DNA from: Borrelia sp. RT5S
GTDB lineage: Bacteria; Spirochaetota; Spirochaetia; Borreliales; Borreliaceae
Length of the DNA stretch: 64,000 bases
Assembly: GCF_021165755.1 (NCBI RefSeq)
Contig: NZ_CP088936.1
Location: 1 to 64,000, forward strand
Direction of reading: 5' to 3'
A program made the position numbers and the translations under genes. Under the pieces are notes generated by a model, which ran no database searches, was not told the DNA's origin, and saw only the letters and a list, made by a program, of their open reading frames with translations. Every line of letters starts with the position of its first letter. The first letter of the stretch is position 1. Below, piece after piece: positions 58,966 to 64,000 of the stretch.

Positions 58966-59919
58966 CTAAACCATCTCCTTATGCTCAAGCTTTAAGAAAC
59001 GCTTCCCTACCAAACCTCTGTTTCCATTATAAAAAGACTTGCAATCTAAAACTTTTCTTCCAGCCCTTTGAAGCTCTAATAACAAGAGAACCCCATCGCC
59101 TGTTTTTACAAAAAGACCCTTGTTGGGACAAAATGAAACAATTTCTCCTACTGCTTGCTCACAATAATTATTATCCTTTATAAAGTCTGCTCTATGAAAA
59201 ATAATCTCATCTTCTTCTAACCTAGCTCTTACAAGTGGCCAAGGATTGCAAGCATTGATCTTATTCTTAATTTCAAAGGCACTTAAAGTAAAATCAATAA
59301 TCCCATGATGCTTACTCAGAAAAGAACAATATGTTGCCTGGCTTGAATCTTGAGGAATTCCAACACTTCCCTTCTCTACCTTATCTAAAGCTTCCAAAAC
59401 AATATCAGCACTATTTAGAGAAACGTATTTAAAAATATCAGCACTTGTGTTAAAGCCCTCAATCTCAAATTGTCTTTGAGCCAAGATATTCCCACTGTCC
59501 ATTTCTAAAGCCATTTTTTGGACTGTAATTCCACTAGAGCTGTCACCATTTAAAATAGCTGTCTGGATGGGAGAAGGCCCTCTGTACTTCGGTAAAAGCG
59601 AAGGATGAACATTAATACTACCCAGTGGAAAAATATCTAAAAATTCCTGCTTAAATATTTTTCCATAAGAGAAAACCAACATAACATCCGGCTTTAATTC
59701 CTTAATCGCCTTTATTGTAGACAATTCAAGTACAAGAGGATCTAAAACTGGAATACCTTTCTTAATAGCTTCAACCTTAACCTCGTTTGCTTTTAAATTC
59801 AAGCCTCTGCCGCTCGGCTTGTCGGGCGATGTTAAAACACCAACAACATCATATCGATCCCTAACCTCCTTAAAAACTTCTAAAGAAATACTACTAGAAC
59901 TTGCAAAAAAAACTCTCAA
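58966..59919 (-). CDS. fmt: Methionyl-tRNA formyltransferase
   Basis: It formylates initiator Met-tRNA. HPSLLPKYRGPSPIQ near 107 gives the active site and LRVFFASS the Rossmann start. Length 317 is normal. TTG start with GGAG upstream. It follows def by four bases. FolD supplies the formyl donor pathway. Confidence 0.95.
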   Translation of the reverse strand: MRVFFASSSSISLEVFKEVRDRYDVVGVLTSPDKPSGRGLNLKANEVKVEAIKKGIPVLDPLVLELSTIKAIKELKPDVMLVFSYGKIFKQEFLDIFPLGSINVHPSLLPKYRGPSPIQTAILNGDSSSGITVQKMALEMDSGNILAQRQFEIEGFNTSADIFKYVSLNSADIVLEALDKVEKGSVGIPQDSSQATYCSFLSKHHGIIDFTLSAFEIKNKINACNPWPLVRARLEEDEIIFHRADFIKDNNYCEQAVGEIVSFCPNKGLFVKTGDGVLLLLELQRAGRKVLDCKSFYNGNRGLVGKRFLKLEHKEMV

Positions 59920-59923
59920 CCTC

Positions 59924-60412
59924 TCACAATCTCCTCTTCTTCATATAAGATCTTAACAATTTACTTCTAAGTTTATCCTCATAATAATCAATAAAAAGAA
60001 CCCCCTTTAAATGGTCCACCTCATGCTGTACAATCCTGGCTAAAAATCCCGAATTTTCGATTTTAAAAAATTTACCATTCTCATCGTAAGCCTCTACCAC
60101 AATAGCCCTAGGCCTCACGAGATCATAAAAAACTCCAGGAATACTTAAACAACCCTCCCTCATAACAGAAAGCTCAAAGGAAGTCTCTGTTACTAAGGGA
60201 TTAATAAAAATTAAGGGTTTTATTAACCTATCTTCTCTTACAACAAAAATAGACAAGTCAAGGCCTACCTGAGGAGCCGCTAAACCAACCCCACCACTAG
60301 CGTCCATCAAGTCTATCATCTTAAAAATAGTACTTCTGGCCTCATCATCAATACTCAAGACCGGCTGAGTCTGAACTCTAAGCAAATCATCGGGATACAA
60401 AACCATCTTCAT
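59924..60412 (-). CDS. def: Peptide deformylase
   Basis: It removes the formyl group from new proteins. GVGLAAPQVG near 41, EGCLSIPG near 88, and QHEVDHLKG near 131 are the three motifs, with Cys and two His metal ligands. The 162-residue length is normal. Confidence 0.96.
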   Translation of the reverse strand: MKMVLYPDDLLRVQTQPVLSIDDEARSTIFKMIDLMDASGGVGLAAPQVGLDLSIFVVREDRLIKPLIFINPLVTETSFELSVMREGCLSIPGVFYDLVRPRAIVVEAYDENGKFFKIENSGFLARIVQHEVDHLKGVLFIDYYEDKLRSKLLRSYMKKRRL

Positions 60413-60437
60413 AAATCTCTAAACCACCTATCCAAGA

Positions 60438-61127
60438 CTATGTCTTTATCTTCCCAAAAAGCTTCCACTCTTCATTCCCTACTTCTGAAAAATAAATACT
60501 ACCTCTTCTAGATTTGGGAAAAGCATAAAGTTTATCTTCGTTTTCATCTTTAAGTACCAAGTATTCCTTAAGTTCTATTTTTGACGAAAAGAGCTTTTTA
60601 TCCTGTCCATTCATTCTCAATCTCCAATTACCATCCAGTGTTTTATAAAAGAAAACCTTGTCGTCATAAGTGTTAATCTCATAATTGCTTCCCGCATGAA
60701 CAATATCATCCAGTTTAGAAGTTCCTAAAACATAGCTTAAAAAATCCTTATCAAACTGAACAGTGTCCTTAATAGACCCCACATAAGCGGCCTTAATCTG
60801 CTCACTTTTTGAATCAACAAAAAATAAAGTAGGACTTTTTTTCAAACTAATTTCACTAAAAATCTCATTGTGAACATCAATAACTAAAAAAATATTATTT
60901 TGCGTCACAATCTCAAGAGTTTTATCATCTTCAAAAGAATTTAGAAAATCATTTATTAAATTATCCCTAATATCCTTTCCAACCAAAATTAAAACATTCT
61001 TATTTAACTTTCGAGCCTCACTTATGGCATCTCTGTAAGAGCTATTAAACACAATACCCGATCTTAGTGCATATAAATCCACCAACCCGAAAACAATAAA
61101 CATTATCAATAAGGTCATAATTTTCAT
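60438..61127 (-). CDS. Exported thioredoxin-fold-like protein without Cys pair
   Basis: A signal peptide (about 1-20) precedes a thioredoxin-like fold (KNVLILVGKDIRD, IFLVIDVHNEIF, KSPTLFFVDSK with a Pro where the cis-Pro belongs). No CXXC and no Cys in that domain, so it is redox-inactive. A second beta-rich half follows. Its start overlaps pepP by four bases (ATGA). Confidence 0.6.
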   Translation of the reverse strand: MKIMTLLIMFIVFGLVDLYALRSGIVFNSSYRDAISEARKLNKNVLILVGKDIRDNLINDFLNSFEDDKTLEIVTQNNIFLVIDVHNEIFSEISLKKSPTLFFVDSKSEQIKAAYVGSIKDTVQFDKDFLSYVLGTSKLDDIVHAGSNYEINTYDDKVFFYKTLDGNWRLRMNGQDKKLFSSKIELKEYLVLKDENEDKLYAFPKSRRGSIYFSEVGNEEWKLFGKIKT

Positions 61128-62902
61128 ATTTTACTGGTCAAACCCTCTAAGAATTTCAATTCTTCACTATTAAGATGTTCTTTTAAACTAAAGTATACGT
61201 TCTCATGATACCTGTTAATATACTGTAACTCATCTTCTGAAAGCATCTCACTTAAAATCAATTCTTTCTCAAAGGGAACAAGGGTTAAATGCTCAAATTC
61301 TAAAAAATTTCCAAATTCATTTAAATAACTTTGCTTTACAAAAACTAAATTTTCAATTCTAATCCCATGCTTAGAATCACGATAAAGTCCGGGTTCAATT
61401 GAAGCAATTTCAGACCCCTTAAAAGAATAAGTGGAAAAAGGACTAATAGAAACTGGAAGTTCATGCACATTTAAAAAAAAACCTACTCCATGACCAGTCC
61501 CATGAGCAAAATTTAAACCCCTCTTTAACAAAGGAAATCTAGCAATCCCATCAAGAGAGGCGCCTGAGGTGCCAAATGGAAATTTTAAAGATGCAAGGGA
61601 GATAAAAGATTTAAGAACCAAAGTGTAATCTTCCTTCTCCTCGTAAGAAGGTTCTCCAATCGAAATGGTCCTCGTAACATCTGTTGTGCCAAGTTCAATA
61701 TAGGAACCCCCAGAATCTATTAAAAGCAACCCATTAGAATCCAATTTCCTAGCTCCTTTCTTGGGGCTGTAATGAGGCAATGCTCCATTTTCCTTAAATC
61801 CAACTATTGAGCCGAAGCTAGAACTAAAAAATTCATTATTCAATAATCTAAAACTCAAAAGCATATTTGCAACATCAACCTCATCCAATCTAAGTAACTC
61901 ATCTCTATTTAAACTCTTGAAGCTATGTAGAAATTTTATTAAACTCACCGCGTCAATAATATGCGCCTCTTTCATCTTGCTAATCTCATAATCGGATTTT
62001 ATCGCCTTAAACTCACTCACAACGCTCTGACCAAGAATTGCGTTCGACTCCCCAATAGATTTTAACACTTTAACATTGCTATCAACTGATACAAAAAACT
62101 TCCCTTCATGTCTAATTTCTCTTAAGAATGAATAAAAACTACCATAGTCTTCAATCTCAAATCCCTCCCCCTCAAGTATCTCTTTTAAGTCAGCGCCCAG
62201 ATTTAAAACGTCAACAAAGAGAACATTTTTATGCCTCTTGCTTCTTGTAATAAATAAAAAAGCATAAAACAAAGCAGATGATTTAATATCCAACCCTCTT
62301 AAATTCAAAATCCAAGCTATTTCGTCTAAAGAACTTACAATGTAAAAATCGACCACTCTTTCTTCCAACTTTGATTTAAGATTATCAATCTTATCCGCTC
62401 GCTTATTGTTTCTCTGTGCTTCAGTTAGTTCAAATATTTTATTTCTTTCCAATGTAGGTCGATCATGCCAAATACTTGAAATCAAATCTTCATCTAAAGC
62501 CTCAATATCTGTATTCCTACAATTTTTAACCAGATCATTGTAAAGTCTTATACTAATATCTTCAGAGTAAAACCCAAGCCTCAAGCCCTTAAGATTTATG
62601 TTGATATAACTAAAAAGATCCGGATATCCTTTAACCCCAAGTTTCATTAGCTTAAACTCAGTACCCTCAAGTTCACTCTCTGCCTGTAAAAAATACCTGC
62701 CATCCGTAAAAAGGAGCACCTCTTTCTCAGTAACAATCACTGTTCCAGAGCTCCCTGTAAAACCTGTAATAAATTCACGAGCACTAAACCTCACATGAGA
62801 ATACTCACTCATATGAGGGTCATAACTTGCTATTAGATAGGCATCAACTCCACTTCTCACCATTAAATTTCTTAAAAACAATACCCTAGTCTTAATATCC
62901 AT
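61124..62902 (-). CDS. pepP: X-Pro aminopeptidase (M24, three-domain type)
   Basis: It removes N-terminal residues before proline. The C-terminal creatinase-like domain carries LLIDSGGSY, GTTDVTRT, HGTGHGVGFFLNVHE and IEPGLYRDSKHGIRIEN, providing the five metal ligands. The length of about 590 matches cytosolic aminopeptidase P. ATG at 62902 is preferred over TTG at 62911; AAGGAG lies upstream. Confidence 0.94.
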   Translation of the reverse strand: MDIKTRVLFLRNLMVRSGVDAYLIASYDPHMSEYSHVRFSAREFITGFTGSSGTVIVTEKEVLLFTDGRYFLQAESELEGTEFKLMKLGVKGYPDLFSYININLKGLRLGFYSEDISIRLYNDLVKNCRNTDIEALDEDLISSIWHDRPTLERNKIFELTEAQRNNKRADKIDNLKSKLEERVVDFYIVSSLDEIAWILNLRGLDIKSSALFYAFLFITRSKRHKNVLFVDVLNLGADLKEILEGEGFEIEDYGSFYSFLREIRHEGKFFVSVDSNVKVLKSIGESNAILGQSVVSEFKAIKSDYEISKMKEAHIIDAVSLIKFLHSFKSLNRDELLRLDEVDVANMLLSFRLLNNEFFSSSFGSIVGFKENGALPHYSPKKGARKLDSNGLLLIDSGGSYIELGTTDVTRTISIGEPSYEEKEDYTLVLKSFISLASLKFPFGTSGASLDGIARFPLLKRGLNFAHGTGHGVGFFLNVHELPVSISPFSTYSFKGSEIASIEPGLYRDSKHGIRIENLVFVKQSYLNEFGNFLEFEHLTLVPFEKELILSEMLSEDELQYINRYHENVYFSLKEHLNSEELKFLEGLTSKI

Positions 62903-62946
62903 AATAAGCAAGCTCCTTTAAACCAATAACTTAGCAATTTTCGTTT

Positions 62947-62994
62947 ATTATAACAAATAATTCAATTTTAAAAAAATTCTTTATTTGTTATAAT
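62947..62994. promoter_or_regulatory. Mirror-image divergent promoters
   Basis: TTATTTGTTATAAT occurs on the plus strand (62981-62994) and, inverted, on the minus strand (62960-62947), with a 20-base spacer. Each copy holds a TATAAT, one for pepP and one for the HAD gene. The two -35 regions overlap inside the spacer. Confidence 0.55.
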
Positions 62995-63025
62995 TTGGAT
63001 CAAGAGTAAAATTCAAGGATACAAT

Positions 63026-63913
63026 ATGGAAAATATTAAGGCTGTTGTTTCTGATCTTGACGGAACACTTTTGCTTTCAAAGAGCCAGTTGGGTGCTTTT
63101 AGTGAGCTTGTAATAAAGAAGCTAACAAGAGAGAACAAAAAATTTATTATTGCAACAGGAAGAAGCAGAAGCGAGGTAATGCCTTTTACAAAAAATTTAG
63201 ACTCAAGTGTTTCATTCTTCATAACATTAAATGGTGCTAGGGTTTATGATAATGAGTGGAAATTAATCAACAGATATGATTTGTCCTCTGAAATTGTAAA
63301 TGAAATCTTAAACCTTAGAGAGGACAGGTATAGCGACATACCTCATTTTTTACAAAAATCCGATGGTGTGGACGACAGTCTTTATACTGACAGAGTAACT
63401 AACAACGCTGTTAACAAGAAGATAAGTGAATATGAATTATCAAGAAAACAGAAATACATGGAAAAAGAGTTAAAGGATAAAAGCATAAAATTTCATGAAG
63501 TCAATCACTTCAGAGAGCTTAAAAACTTCAACAATGTAGCAAAAATCCTTTTGTACGATGACGAACCAAACCTAATCAAATATGAGGCTATGATCCTAGA
63601 GAAATATAGACAAGAAATAAATGTTTATTTATCAACACCTCATTCACTTGAAATTGTTAATAAAAAAGTTTCAAAGGGAGGCGCACTGATGGATGTCTTA
63701 AAAATTGTTAACATTGACTTGAGTGAAGTAATTGCATTCGGAGATGGGTTTAATGATGTTGACATGCTGGAAAATGTAAAGAAGGGACTATTAATGGGAA
63801 ACGCAAACTATAGGCTTAAGGTGATGCTATCTTACTTGGAAGTAATAGGGACAAATGATGATGAGGCCGTTGCTCACTACATTAATGACAATATTTTGGA
63901 AGAGCCTGTATAG
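63026..63913 (+). CDS. Cof-type HAD phosphatase
   Basis: A 295-residue HAD-IIB hydrolase. SDLDGTLL at about residues 9-16 is the nucleophile motif, GRSRSEV follows, and FGDGFNDVDML near 238 the metal motif. It dephosphorylates sugar or cofactor phosphates; the exact substrate is unknown. AAGGA lies six bases before the ATG. Confidence 0.92.
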   Translation: MENIKAVVSDLDGTLLLSKSQLGAFSELVIKKLTRENKKFIIATGRSRSEVMPFTKNLDSSVSFFITLNGARVYDNEWKLINRYDLSSEIVNEILNLREDRYSDIPHFLQKSDGVDDSLYTDRVTNNAVNKKISEYELSRKQKYMEKELKDKSIKFHEVNHFRELKNFNNVAKILLYDDEPNLIKYEAMILEKYRQEINVYLSTPHSLEIVNKKVSKGGALMDVLKIVNIDLSEVIAFGDGFNDVDMLENVKKGLLMGNANYRLKVMLSYLEVIGTNDDEAVAHYINDNILEEPV

Positions 63914-63921
63914 GAGAAAGT

Positions 63922-64000
63922 ATGGAAGAGGATTTAATCAAATATGCAGAACTTATTATTTTAAAAGGTATCAACTTACAAGAAAATCAGTGCGTACTCA
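63922..64000 (+). CDS. Aminopeptidase, likely M29 family (5' part only)
   Basis: Only 26 codons fall in the window: EEDLIKYAELIILKGINLQE is the helix that opens M29 metallopeptidases. TAGGAG is a strong ribosome site, and it begins nine bases after the Cof-type gene. It runs off the window's end. Confidence 0.6.
   Translation, partial: MEEDLIKYAELIILKGINLQENQCVL

Overview
The window looks like the left end of the linear chromosome of a Borrelia spirochaete, more likely of the relapsing-fever lineage than the Lyme lineage. The evidence is the low G+C content, the gene order (nagZ-like, UDPGP, phosphohexomutase, trpS, cdaA/cdaR, truA, priA, udk, pfp, queA, ruvBA, yebC, folD, lepB pair, smpB, p13, parCE, plsC, cheR, phoU, rnhB, bpuR, tRNA-Gly, ssrA, ung, secG, tpiA-pgk-gap, trxA, fmt-def, pepP), and Borrelia-specific proteins (P13, BpuR, the BB0028-type BAM lipoprotein). 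An intact ruvC, reported missing from B. burgdorferi, supports the relapsing-fever side. Species cannot be named from this.

Layout. 1-3.1 kb: an accessory left end with two lipoproteins, one unrecognised gene and a decayed minus-strand reading frame. 3.2-7.6 kb: glycoside hydrolase, UDP-sugar pyrophosphorylase and hexose phosphomutase. 7.6-19 kb: trpS, a permease, a HAD protein, then the plus-strand cdaA-cdaR-acpS-DUF2225-truA-(degenerate UDG)-priA run, udk, an inactive-looking rhodanese and a YitT protein. 19-28.5 kb: minus-strand run with pseudouridine synthase, PPi-phosphofructokinase, queA, ruvBA, ruvC, yebC and folD. 28.6-35 kb: envelope genes (BB0027-like, BB0028-like), two signal-peptidase paralogues of which one lacks both catalytic residues, a PEGA/FGE-like membrane protein, smpB and p13. 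35-46.6 kb: topoisomerase IV, plsC, a lipoprotein, a parvulin-like chaperone, cheR, phoU, TPR proteins and rnhB. 46.6-49.2 kb: bpuR, tRNA-Gly and tmRNA facing each other, and two YhhQ-type transporters. 49.3-64 kb: ung, the gap-pgk-tpiA-secG operon, TPR, CorC-like, ybeY, trxA, rsmE, an orphan PASTA protein with fmt-def, pepP, a Cof-type phosphatase and the start of an M29 aminopeptidase.

Most genes lie on the minus strand, as expected for leading-strand genes of the left arm of a replicon replicated from its centre. Minus-strand proteins look rich in V/G/D/F and plus-strand proteins in K/N/I/T. Genes are tightly packed: many start-stop overlaps, and three convergent pairs share a 4-bp stop-stop overlap.

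Functional links: SmpB and tmRNA (ribosome rescue) are both present. QueA and two YhhQ proteins suggest salvage of a queuosine precursor. RuvA, RuvB and RuvC form a complete Holliday-junction set. The phosphomutase and UDPGP feed UDP-sugar for glycolipids. CdaA/CdaR make and regulate c-di-AMP. PPi-PFK, GapDH, Pgk and TpiA are glycolytic. Points for a second look include a probable AUU start for plsC, a dead signal peptidase, a dead UDG-4 homologue, a dead rhodanese, several near-leaderless genes and an operator-like palindrome array upstream of cheR.
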